Shown here piece by piece: positions 1 through 5,002 of a stretch of 6,397 bases of DNA. Position numbers and translations under genes: made by a program. Source of the stretch: an uncultured Dysosmobacter sp. Its GTDB lineage: Bacteria > Bacillota > Clostridia > Oscillospirales > Oscillospiraceae. The DNA lies in the NCBI GenBank assembly GCA_934597465.1, contig CAKTSC010000082.1:1-6397 (forward strand), in the 5' to 3' direction. Each line of letters opens with the position of its first letter. The first letter of the stretch is position 1. The notes beneath the pieces were generated by a model. The model did no database searches, was not told where the DNA came from, and worked only from the letters and a program-made list of their open reading frames with translations.

Positions 1-279
1 ATCCTGGACACCGAGACCCTGGGCTGCCACCTGATGACCTTCTTGGGCACCCAGTACCCCAACGCCCTTCTCACGGGCTACAAGCTCGCCGCCCTGCCGG
101 AGCGGGAGGACGGGGAGGACGACATCGCCTGGGGCTACCGCCTGCTGGAGGCCGCCGGGCGGAAGCGGGGCTTTTTGATCTCCGGCGGCGAGGTGGACAC
201 CGGGCGGATGGCCAAGATCCTGCTGGATGAGTTCCGGGGCGGGAAGCTGGGCCGCTTCACCCTGGAGCTGCCGGACTGA
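1..279 (+). CDS. rbgA: Ribosome biogenesis GTPase RbgA (YlqF), C-terminal part
   Basis: Only the last 92 codons are present; the gene enters from the left edge in frame 1 and stops with TGA at 277-279. RbgA is a circularly permuted cytoplasmic GTPase needed for a late step of 50S subunit assembly. The visible part lies downstream of the GTPase domain and matches the family's C-terminal RNA-binding region: a stretch ending in YPNALL-x-YKL (residues about 19-28 of the fragment), a GFLISGG segment (57-63) and a closing VDTGRMAKILLDEFR then GKLGRFTLE pattern typical of clostridial YlqF. The G motifs lie outside the window, so GTPase identity rests on the C-terminal pattern plus the neighbouring rnhB and yraN, which accompany rbgA in many Firmicutes. 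The ATG at 34-36 is internal, not a start. The family call is fairly secure; activity cannot be judged from this fragment. Confidence 0.88.
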   Translation: MLDTETLGCHLMTFLGTQYPNALLTGYKLAALPEREDGEDDIAWGYRLLEAAGRKRGFLISGGEVDTGRMAKILLDEFRGGKLGRFTLELPD

Positions 280-289
280 GACCGGGACG

Positions 290-309
290 GCTCCGGGGTG
301 AGCCGGAGC
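290..309 (+). other. Hairpin 10 bp after rbgA stop
   Basis: A perfect 7-bp inverted repeat, GCTCCGG (290-296) and CCGGAGC (303-309), encloses a 6-nt loop. It begins 10 bases after the rbgA stop, where a terminator or an mRNA 3'-end stabiliser would lie. No run of T follows (the next bases are GGATAATATG), so it is not a normal intrinsic terminator. Function is not established. Confidence 0.4.
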
Positions 310-345
310 GGATAATATGATAAGCTTTTGGCGGGAGTGCCTTTG

Positions 346-363
346 ACCGCGGTTTCACGCGGT
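346..363 (+). other. Small GC hairpin in the rbgA-downstream gap
   Basis: A perfect 6-bp inverted repeat, ACCGCG (346-351) and CGCGGT (358-363), has a 6-nt loop GTTTCA. It is the second of three inverted repeats in the 140-bp gap 280-419. It has no T tract and no recognised regulator motif. Such stems occur by chance in GC-rich DNA, so it is recorded as structure only. Confidence 0.3.
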
Positions 364-388
364 GGGAGAGACTGGGAAACGACGGACG

Positions 389-404
389 CCGGAGGATCCT
401 CCGG
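389..404. repeat. 16-bp perfect palindrome before small membrane gene
   Basis: The sequence CCGGAGGATCCTCCGG is identical to its own reverse complement. It ends 2 bases before the AAAGGAG ribosome binding site (407-413) of the gene starting at 420. A perfect palindrome in this place could be an operator for a dimeric repressor. It could also act in RNA: it contains both an SD-like GGAGGA (391-396) and an anti-SD-like TCCTCC (397-402), and CTCC at 399-402 could pair with GGAG at 410-413 across a 7-nt loop. Neither role is shown by the sequence alone. Confidence 0.45.
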
Positions 405-419
405 AGAAAGGAGCGAACC

Positions 420-725
420 ATGCTTACCGTACACATCACGATGATCGCGCTGCTTCTGGCGCTGGCGGAGCTTTTCCGCCGGGGGAAGGGCGGCTTCCTG
501 CTGACGGGAGGCCGGGGCCCCGGGTGGAGGAAGCGGCGGGCGGAGGAGCGCGTCCGCTGCCGCCGGGCGGGGTGGCTGTGCCTTGCCCTGGCCGCCGCCT
601 GGGCCATCCTGGCCCTGGGGATGCTGGCGGGGGCGGACTGGCTTTTCTGGCTGGGGCTGGCGCTCTTCTGCGCCGCGGCCATCGCCGGGGCCTGGGAAGC
701 GGAGTACCGTCCGGTGAAGGCGTGA
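420..725 (+). CDS. Small three-helix membrane protein, DUF3784-like
   Basis: A 101-residue predicted inner-membrane protein of unknown function. Hydrophobic segments lie at about residues 3-19, 52-70 and 73-90. Between helices 1 and 2 is a strongly basic, Arg-rich loop (about 31-50), which by the positive-inside rule should face the cytoplasm. Just after helix 1 comes RRGKGGFLLTGG (20-31), resembling the GKG-x-LIAG motif that marks DUF3784 proteins of Firmicutes; length and helix layout also fit that family. The assignment is by remembered pattern, not by search. The ATG at 420 has a good AAAGGAG site (407-413) six bases upstream. The gene sits between rbgA and rnhB, 30 bp before rnhB, so it is probably transcribed with them. 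A short GCGG-TTTT-CCGC hairpin occupies the gap to rnhB (729-740). A coding origin is supported by the start site, membrane periodicity and tight spacing. Confidence 0.7.
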   Translation: MLTVHITMIALLLALAELFRRGKGGFLLTGGRGPGWRKRRAEERVRCRRAGWLCLALAAAWAILALGMLAGADWLFWLGLALFCAAAIAGAWEAEYRPVKA

Positions 726-755
726 GGCGCGGTTTTCCGCAGAAAGGAAATTGGA

Positions 756-1376
756 ATGGCAGAGCTATGGAGCTATGAGGATCCCCTCCGGGCGGAGGGG
801 AAGGTGCTTTGCGGCGTGGATGAGGCGGGCGCCGGGCCCCTGATGGGCCCGGTCTACGCCGCCGCCGTGATCCTGCCCCGGGACGCGGAGCTGCCGGGGC
901 TGGACGATTCCAAGAAGCTGACGGAGCGGAAGCGGGACGCCCTCTATGAGCTCATCCGCGCCCAGGCCGTGGCCTGGAGCGTGGGGCGGGCGGAGGCGGC
1001 GGAGATCGACGGGCTGAACATCCTCAACGCCCGGCTTCTGGCCATGAACCGGGCCATCGAGGGCCTGGGCCGGAGGGCGGATCTCTACCTCATCGACGGC
1101 AACCGGGATCACGGGACGAAGGCGGCCATTGAGGTGCCCCACGCGCTCTTAGTGGGCGGGGACGGCCGCAGCGCCTCCATCGCGGCGGCGTCCATCCTGG
1201 CCAAGGTCAGCCGTGACCGCTACGTGACGGAGGTGCTGGATCGGGAGTACCCCCAGTACCAGTTCGCAAAGCACAAGGGCTACGGGACGAAGCTCCACTA
1301 CGCCATGCTGGATGAATTCGGGCCCTGTCCGGAGCACCGGAAGACCTTCCTGAAGAAGTGGGAGGCGGGACGGTGA
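756..1376 (+). CDS. rnhB: Ribonuclease HII
   Basis: A 206-residue cytoplasmic enzyme that cuts RNA in RNA-DNA hybrids and starts removal of ribonucleotides misincorporated into DNA. Family landmarks appear in order: the N-terminal GVDEAGAGP (20-28) with catalytic Asp22 and Glu23, LDDSKKLTERKR (49-60), YLIDGN (111-116) with the third acidic residue Asp114, SIAAASILAKVSRD (141-154) with Asp154 as another acidic candidate, and the C-terminal QYQFAKHKGYGT block (167-178). Length is normal. One oddity: the usual GRG of DEAGRGP is GAG here (Ala26), discussed under findings. The ATG at 756 follows an AAAGGAAA site (743-749... spacing about 8) and leaves a normal N-terminus. Its TGA overlaps the next gene's GTG start (GTGA, 1373-1376), implying co-transcription and likely translational coupling with yraN. 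Confidence 0.96.
   Translation: MAELWSYEDPLRAEGKVLCGVDEAGAGPLMGPVYAAAVILPRDAELPGLDDSKKLTERKRDALYELIRAQAVAWSVGRAEAAEIDGLNILNARLLAMNRAIEGLGRRADLYLIDGNRDHGTKAAIEVPHALLVGGDGRSASIAAASILAKVSRDRYVTEVLDREYPQYQFAKHKGYGTKLHYAMLDEFGPCPEHRKTFLKKWEAGR
1361..1365 (+). promoter_or_regulatory. Ribosome binding site that sets the yraN GTG start
   Basis: GGAGG at 1361-1365 lies inside the end of rnhB, seven bases before GTG at 1373. It favours 1373 over the in-frame GTG at 1358, which lies upstream of this site and would add five residues (VGGGT). Confidence 0.75.
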
Positions 1377-1735
1377 GCCTTGCCAAGGAACGGGGAGACC
1401 GGGGGGAGGCGGCGGTGGCCCGGTACCTCCGGGGGAAGGGCTGCGCTCTGCTTGCCAGCCAGTGGCGCTGCCGCTTCGGAGAGCTGGATCTGGTGGCCCG
1501 CGACCGCCGGGGCACCATCCTCTTTGTGGAGGTGAAGCTCCGGGGGGAGGGGGCCGTGGGCCTGCCCCGGGAGTTCGTGGACGGGCGCAAGCAGCAGCGG
1601 CTGCGGACGGCGGCGGAGCTCTACCTCTCCGTGAACGGCATCGAGGCCCCCGCCCGCTTTGACGTGGCGGAGGTCTATACCGACGCCGCCGGGAAGCCCC
1701 GGCGCATCGAATATCTGGAGGACGCCTTCCGCTGA
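1373..1735 (+). CDS. yraN: YraN family (UPF0102) nuclease-fold protein
   Basis: A 120-residue protein of the UPF0102/YraN family, which has a restriction-endonuclease-like (PD-(D/E)xK) fold; the biological substrate is not well established. Visible landmarks are the N-terminal KERGDRGEAAVARYL (5-19), FGELDLVARD (35-44) with Glu37 and Asp39, and FVEVK (51-55) with Glu53 and Lys55, so the presumed metal-binding and catalytic set is intact. A later RFDVAEVY segment (95-102) is also typical. Most relatives have EVKTR at the active site; here it is EVKLR, a modest difference. GTG at 1373 is preferred because of the GGAGG seven bases upstream and because MSLAKERGDRGE matches usual family starts. 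It overlaps the rnhB stop by 4 bp, and the rnhB-yraN pairing is common in bacteria. A role in DNA or RNA processing is plausible but unproven. Confidence 0.92.
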   Translation: MSLAKERGDRGEAAVARYLRGKGCALLASQWRCRFGELDLVARDRRGTILFVEVKLRGEGAVGLPREFVDGRKQQRLRTAAELYLSVNGIEAPARFDVAEVYTDAAGKPRRIEYLEDAFR

Positions 1736-1758
1736 GGGCGTTCCGGGAGGGAAGCATC

Positions 1759-2697
1759 ATGAACGACTGCCGGGCCTTTGACGCCCATGCCGATACCGTC
1801 AGCTGCATCCGCCGCTTTGGCTTTGATTTCCTGCACTCCCGGGGGCATCTGGATCTTGCCCGCTGCGGGGAGTTCCGGGGCTACGCCCAGCTCTTCGCCC
1901 TGTACTGCCGGGCGGACAGGGCCCCGGCGGACGGCCTCTGGGCCGAGTGCCAGCGGCAGCATGACATTTTTCAGGAGGAGATGGCGCGCTATCCCGGCCG
2001 GGTGCGGCACTGCCGCACGGCGGCGGAGGTGGAGAGCGCCTGGGGAGAGGGGAAGACCGCAGCCCTCCTCTCCATTGAAGGGGCGGAGATGCTGGAGAGC
2101 GGCATCGCCAGGCTGGATACCGCCGCCCAGTGGGGCGTCCGGGCCCTGAACCTTACCTGGAACTTTGCCAACGCCATCTCCGGCAGCAACGCGGAGCGGC
2201 CGGAGCAGGGACTCAGCGCCCACGGGCGGGACTTCCTGCGGGCCATGGAGGAGCGGGGGATCCTGGCGGATGTCTCGCACCTCTCGGATCCCGGCGCCCG
2301 GGACGTGCTGCGCCTTGCACGGCGGCCCGTCATCGCCAGCCACTCCAATGCCCGGGCCGTCTGTCCCCATCCCAGGAACCTGACGGATGGGCTCTTCCGG
2401 GGAATCCGGGACACCGGGGGCTTCGTGGGGCTCAACGTTTACAGCGCCTTTGTGGGCGGGAGCAACGATTTCGCGGCCCTGGCCGCCCATCTGGAGCACT
2501 TCCTGGCTCTGGACGGGGAGAAGACCGTGGGTCTCGGCGGGGACTGGGACGGCTGCGCGGAGACGCCGGAGGGCATCGCGGGGATCCAGAGCCTGCCCGC
2601 CTTCCGGGACTACCTGCGCTCCCTTGGCTGGCCGGAGGACTTACTGGAGGATATCTTTTACCGCAATCTTCTGCGGGTGATCGGAGGAAGCAAGTGA
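1759..2697 (+). CDS. M19 family (renal/membrane-type) metallodipeptidase
   Basis: A 312-residue zinc-dependent dipeptidase of peptidase family M19, expected to hydrolyse dipeptides (several family members also accept D-residues at the C-terminal position). The metal and active-site motifs are present in order: DAHAD (8-12) with His10 and Asp12, LLSIEGAE (103-110) with the bridging Glu107, DVSHLSD (171-177) with His174, VIASHSNAR (191-199) with His195, and GLGGDWDG (258-265) with the acidic Asp262/Asp264. The RALNLTWN segment (128-135) is also characteristic. There is no signal peptide or membrane segment, so despite the family name this should be cytoplasmic. ATG at 1759 has GGGAGGG (1745-1751) upstream. 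The gene is 23 bp after yraN and overlaps thrC by 4 bp, suggesting coupled translation. A role in recycling peptides, possibly cell-wall-derived, is inference; the substrate cannot be read from the sequence. Confidence 0.92.
   Translation: MNDCRAFDAHADTVSCIRRFGFDFLHSRGHLDLARCGEFRGYAQLFALYCRADRAPADGLWAECQRQHDIFQEEMARYPGRVRHCRTAAEVESAWGEGKTAALLSIEGAEMLESGIARLDTAAQWGVRALNLTWNFANAISGSNAERPEQGLSAHGRDFLRAMEERGILADVSHLSDPGARDVLRLARRPVIASHSNARAVCPHPRNLTDGLFRGIRDTGGFVGLNVYSAFVGGSNDFAALAAHLEHFLALDGEKTVGLGGDWDGCAETPEGIAGIQSLPAFRDYLRSLGWPEDLLEDIFYRNLLRVIGGSK
2683..2687 (+). promoter_or_regulatory. Ribosome binding site that sets the thrC GTG start
   Basis: GGAGG within the last codons of the dipeptidase gene lies six bases before GTG at 2694. 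It fixes the thrC start even though the same frame stays open for 188 codons upstream, back to an ATG at 2130. Confidence 0.8.
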
Positions 2698-4181
2698 AAT
2701 ACCTGAGCACGAGAGACAAGACGCTGCGCATGGACGCGGCGGAGGCGATTTTGACCGGGCTTTCCCGGGACGGCGGGCTTTTGACCCCGGAGAGCATCCC
2801 CAAGATCGGGGAGGACTTCCTGCGGGAGCTGGCGGGCCTCTCCTATGAGGCGCGGGCGGCCAGGGTCATGGCCCTTTACCTGACGGACTACAGCGAGGAG
2901 GAGCTGCTGGGCTTCGCGAGAAACGCCTACGGCCCCGCGAAGTTCGACACGCCGGCGGTGGCTCCGGTGCGGAAGCTGGATGACGCCACCCACTGCCTGG
3001 AGCTCTGGCACGGCCCCACCTCCGCCTTCAAGGACATGGCCCTGCAGATGCTGCCCCAGCTCCTCTCCGCCGCCCTGCGGAAGCGGGGGGAGGAGAAGAC
3101 CGCCTGCATTCTGGTGGCCACCTCCGGCGACACCGGCAAGGCCGCCATGGAGGGCTTCGCCGATGTGCCCCAGACGAAGATCCTGGTCTTCTATCCCAAG
3201 GACGGCGTTTCCCAGGTGCAGGAGGCCCAGATGGTGACCCAGGAGGGGCAGAACGTGGGCGTCTGCGCCGTGGTGGGGAACTTCGACGACGCACAGGCGG
3301 GCGTGAAGCGCATCTTCTCCGACACCGCCATGCGGGAGACCCTCGCGGAGCGGGGGTACTTTCTGTCCTCCGCCAACTCCATCAACTGGGGGCGGATCCT
3401 GCCCCAGGTGGTGTACTACCTCTCCGCCTACTGTGACCTTTTGAATACCGGGGACATCCGGATGGGGCAGAGGGTGAACTTCTGCGTGCCCACCGGGAAC
3501 TTCGGGGACATCCTGGCGGCCTACTACGCCAAGCGCATGGGCCTGCCGGTGGGGAAGCTCATCTGCGCCTCCAACCGCAACGACGTGCTGACGGACTTCC
3601 TGCGCACCGGGGTCTATGACCGGAACCGGCCCTTCCACTGCACCATGAGCCCGTCCATGGACATCCTGGTCTCCAGCAACCTGGAGCGGCTGCTCTTTGA
3701 CCTCTCCGGGGAGAACGACGGGGAAGTCCGGGACTACATGGCGAAGCTCGCGAAGGATGGGCGCTACGAGGTGTCGGACGCCATCAGGGCGGCCCTCCGG
3801 AAGCAGTACTGGGGCGGCTGCTGCGGCGAGGAGGAGACGGCCCGCACCATCGGGAAGTACTACCGGGAGAAGGGCTACCTCATCGACACCCACACGGCGG
3901 TGGCCGCCGCCGTGATGGAGCAGTACCGGGCGGAGACCGGGGACGAGAGCGTCACCGTGTTCGTCTCCACCGCCTCGCCCTATAAGTTCTGCGCCTCCGT
4001 GCTCCCCGCCATCGGGGTGGAGCCCAAGGGCGACGGCGTGGAGCTCCTGGAACAGCTCCACGCGGTCTCCGGCGTGAAGGTGCCGGAGCGGCTGGCGGCC
4101 CTGCGGGGGAAGGCGCGGCGCTTCGACCTGGCCGTGGAGCGGCAGGCGATGGACGAGGTCGTCCGGGACTTCCTGCGCTGA
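2694..4181 (+). CDS. thrC: Threonine synthase
   Basis: A 495-residue cytoplasmic PLP enzyme (fold type II) that converts O-phospho-L-homoserine to L-threonine and phosphate, the last step of threonine synthesis. The start is GTG at 2694, giving MKYLSTRDKTLRM, the usual N-terminus; the longer open frame upstream is out-of-frame dipeptidase sequence and should not be annotated. An N-terminal domain (about 1-90) precedes HGPTSAFKD with the PLP-binding Lys113. Then come TSGDTGK (143-149), PTGNFGD (266-272), which fits the cofactor-phosphate loop, and STASPYKF (425-432) near the C-terminus. Length is typical of the bacterial ThrC class. The 4-bp GTGA overlap couples it to the dipeptidase gene. Other threonine genes (hom, thrB) are not in the window, and no threonine-rich leader peptide or T-box is visible upstream. 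Identity is very secure. Confidence 0.97.
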   Translation: MKYLSTRDKTLRMDAAEAILTGLSRDGGLLTPESIPKIGEDFLRELAGLSYEARAARVMALYLTDYSEEELLGFARNAYGPAKFDTPAVAPVRKLDDATHCLELWHGPTSAFKDMALQMLPQLLSAALRKRGEEKTACILVATSGDTGKAAMEGFADVPQTKILVFYPKDGVSQVQEAQMVTQEGQNVGVCAVVGNFDDAQAGVKRIFSDTAMRETLAERGYFLSSANSINWGRILPQVVYYLSAYCDLLNTGDIRMGQRVNFCVPTGNFGDILAAYYAKRMGLPVGKLICASNRNDVLTDFLRTGVYDRNRPFHCTMSPSMDILVSSNLERLLFDLSGENDGEVRDYMAKLAKDGRYEVSDAIRAALRKQYWGGCCGEEETARTIGKYYREKGYLIDTHTAVAAAVMEQYRAETGDESVTVFVSTASPYKFCASVLPAIGVEPKGDGVELLEQLHAVSGVKVPERLAALRGKARRFDLAVERQAMDEVVRDFLR

Positions 4182-4212
4182 ATCCTGACCAATGACGAAA
4201 GGGGAGTGACGG

Positions 4213-4914
4213 ATGGCACTCTACGCCATCGGCGACCTGCACCTCTCTCTGGGGGCGGACAAGTCCATGGAGGTCTTCGGCGAGACCTGGTGGGGCTACG
4301 TGGGGAAGATCGAGACGGCCCTCTCGGCCCTGAGCGAGGACGACGTGCTGATCCTGGCGGGGGACACCTCCTGGGGCATCGACCTTCCCCAGGCGGAGGT
4401 GGACTTCCGCTTCCTTGACCGGTTCCCCTGCAAAAAGTACCTGGTGAAGGGGAATCACGACTACTGGTGGGGCACCGTCAGCAAGATGTCCGCCTTCTTC
4501 CGGGAGAAGGGCTTCACCACGCTGGATTTCCTGCACAACAACTGTAAATTCTACGGGGACTACGCCCTCTGCGGAACCAGGGGCTGGTTTCTCGACGAGG
4601 AGGGCAAGGCCCACGACGCCAAGATGCTCAACCGGGAGCTTCTGCGGCTGGAGACCTCCCTCCGGGCGGCGGGGGAGCGGGAGAAGCTGTGCTTCCTCCA
4701 CTATCCGCCCCTCTACCAGGGCTATGAGTGCCCGCAGATCCTGGCTCTGCTGGAGCAGTACCGGGTGAAGCTCTGCTGCTACGGCCATCTCCACGGCCCC
4801 ACCATCCGCCGCCGGGTGGAGGGACGGCGGGGCGGCGTGGACTACGCCCTGATCTCGGCGGACGCACTGGACTTTCAGCCGAAAAAAATCTGCGGAGATC
4901 CCGAAGAAGCGTGA
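4213..4914 (+). CDS. Calcineurin-like metallophosphoesterase
   Basis: A 233-residue cytoplasmic phosphoesterase with the complete dimetal motif set: GDLHL (7-11; Asp8, His10), GDTSW (50-54; Asp51), KGNHDYWW (79-86; Asn81, His82), FLHYPP (161-166; His163) and YGHLHG (190-195; His192, His194). It has no signal peptide or membrane segment. Such proteins are often labelled serine/threonine phosphatase or phosphohydrolase, but the true substrate (nucleotide, phosphoprotein or nucleic acid) cannot be told from the motifs. The Trp-rich ETWWGY (24-29) and NHDYWWGT stretches fit a particular Firmicutes subgroup. ATG at 4213 has AAAGGGGAG (4198-4206) six bases upstream. The gene is 31 bp after thrC with no terminator between, so it is probably co-transcribed with it. 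Codon use matches the upstream genes (CGG and GGG common), unlike tig downstream. The last codons include an A7 run (4882-4888). Confidence 0.92.
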   Translation: MALYAIGDLHLSLGADKSMEVFGETWWGYVGKIETALSALSEDDVLILAGDTSWGIDLPQAEVDFRFLDRFPCKKYLVKGNHDYWWGTVSKMSAFFREKGFTTLDFLHNNCKFYGDYALCGTRGWFLDEEGKAHDAKMLNRELLRLETSLRAAGEREKLCFLHYPPLYQGYECPQILALLEQYRVKLCCYGHLHGPTIRRRVEGRRGGVDYALISADALDFQPKKICGDPEEA

Positions 4915-4951
4915 AAAAAGTGTAGCTTTTTGAAAAGGATTCTGGTACAAT
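4914..4951 (+). promoter_or_regulatory. Likely tig promoter with extended -10
   Basis: TGG-TACAAT at 4943-4951 matches an extended -10 (TGn plus TATAAT with one mismatch). At the usual 17-bp spacing the -35 position (4923-4928, TAGCTT) is poor, as extended -10 promoters tolerate. An A6 run at 4914-4919 falls about 40-44 bases before the predicted start near 4958, where an UP element would lie. An alternative, TTGAAA (4930-4935) with TATGTG (4951-4956), has a weaker -10 and short spacing. The position in the only AT-rich gap of the window supports a promoter here. No CIRCE or CtsR heat-shock operator was seen. Confidence 0.6.
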
Positions 4952-4961
4952 ATGTGATCGC

Positions 4962-4980
4962 ACCGGCTTTTTTTGCCGGT
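4962..4980 (+). promoter_or_regulatory. Hairpin with U7 loop in the tig 5' leader
   Basis: ACCGGC (4962-4967) and GCCGGT (4975-4980) form a perfect 6-bp GC-rich stem around a loop of seven T. It starts only a few bases after the predicted transcription start and ends 7 bases before the ribosome binding site. The T run is in the loop and no T tract follows the stem, so it is not an ordinary terminator. A 5'-terminal stem-loop of this kind could protect the mRNA from decay. That role is inference. Confidence 0.5.
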
Positions 4981-4987
4981 TATGAAC

Positions 4988-4994
4988 GGAGGAG
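4988..4994 (+). promoter_or_regulatory. Strong ribosome binding site of tig
   Basis: GGAGGAG ends 8 bases before ATG at 5003 and decides the start. Another ATG at 4982 is in the same frame with no stop between, but it lies upstream of this site and has no ribosome binding site of its own. Confidence 0.85.
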
Positions 4995-5002
4995 TAAACA
5001 AT

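Noticed and set aside
343..373. Promoter with TTGACC at 343-348
   Set aside because: The -35 match is good, but nothing resembling a -10 lies 16-18 bases downstream (the region is GAGAGACTGG), so it is not called.
362..778. A 138-codon + strand frame overlapping the small membrane gene
   Set aside because: It starts at GTG with no good ribosome binding site, is a Gly/Pro/Arg-rich GC artefact, and conflicts with the ATG-started membrane protein and the rnhB start.
2130..2693. N-terminal extension of thrC by 188 codons
   Set aside because: This stretch is the dipeptidase gene read in another frame. The normal thrC N-terminus begins at GTG 2694 with its own GGAGG.
2658..4061. A 467-codon open frame on the - strand opposite thrC
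   Set aside because: It mirrors the codon positions of thrC in GC-rich DNA. Its product is a Gly/His/Val/Pro-rich chain with no recognisable domain, while the + strand protein has full motif support.
4882..4888. A7 run near the phosphoesterase end as a programmed frameshift site
   Set aside because: It lies nine codons before the stop, no downstream stimulatory structure was seen, and the shifted product would gain no recognisable domain.
4914..4931. AAAAAG-TGTAG-CTTTTT inverted repeat as a terminator after the phosphoesterase
   Set aside because: The stem is almost all A-T and would be weak. The T run is short and within the stem, and the same bases fit better as upstream elements of the tig promoter.
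4962..4980. Intrinsic terminator formed by the U7 hairpin
   Set aside because: The T run is in the loop, not after the stem. Using T7 as the tail would need an upstream GCCGGT partner, and only a weak G-U containing CTGGT at 4942-4946 exists, overlapping the promoter.
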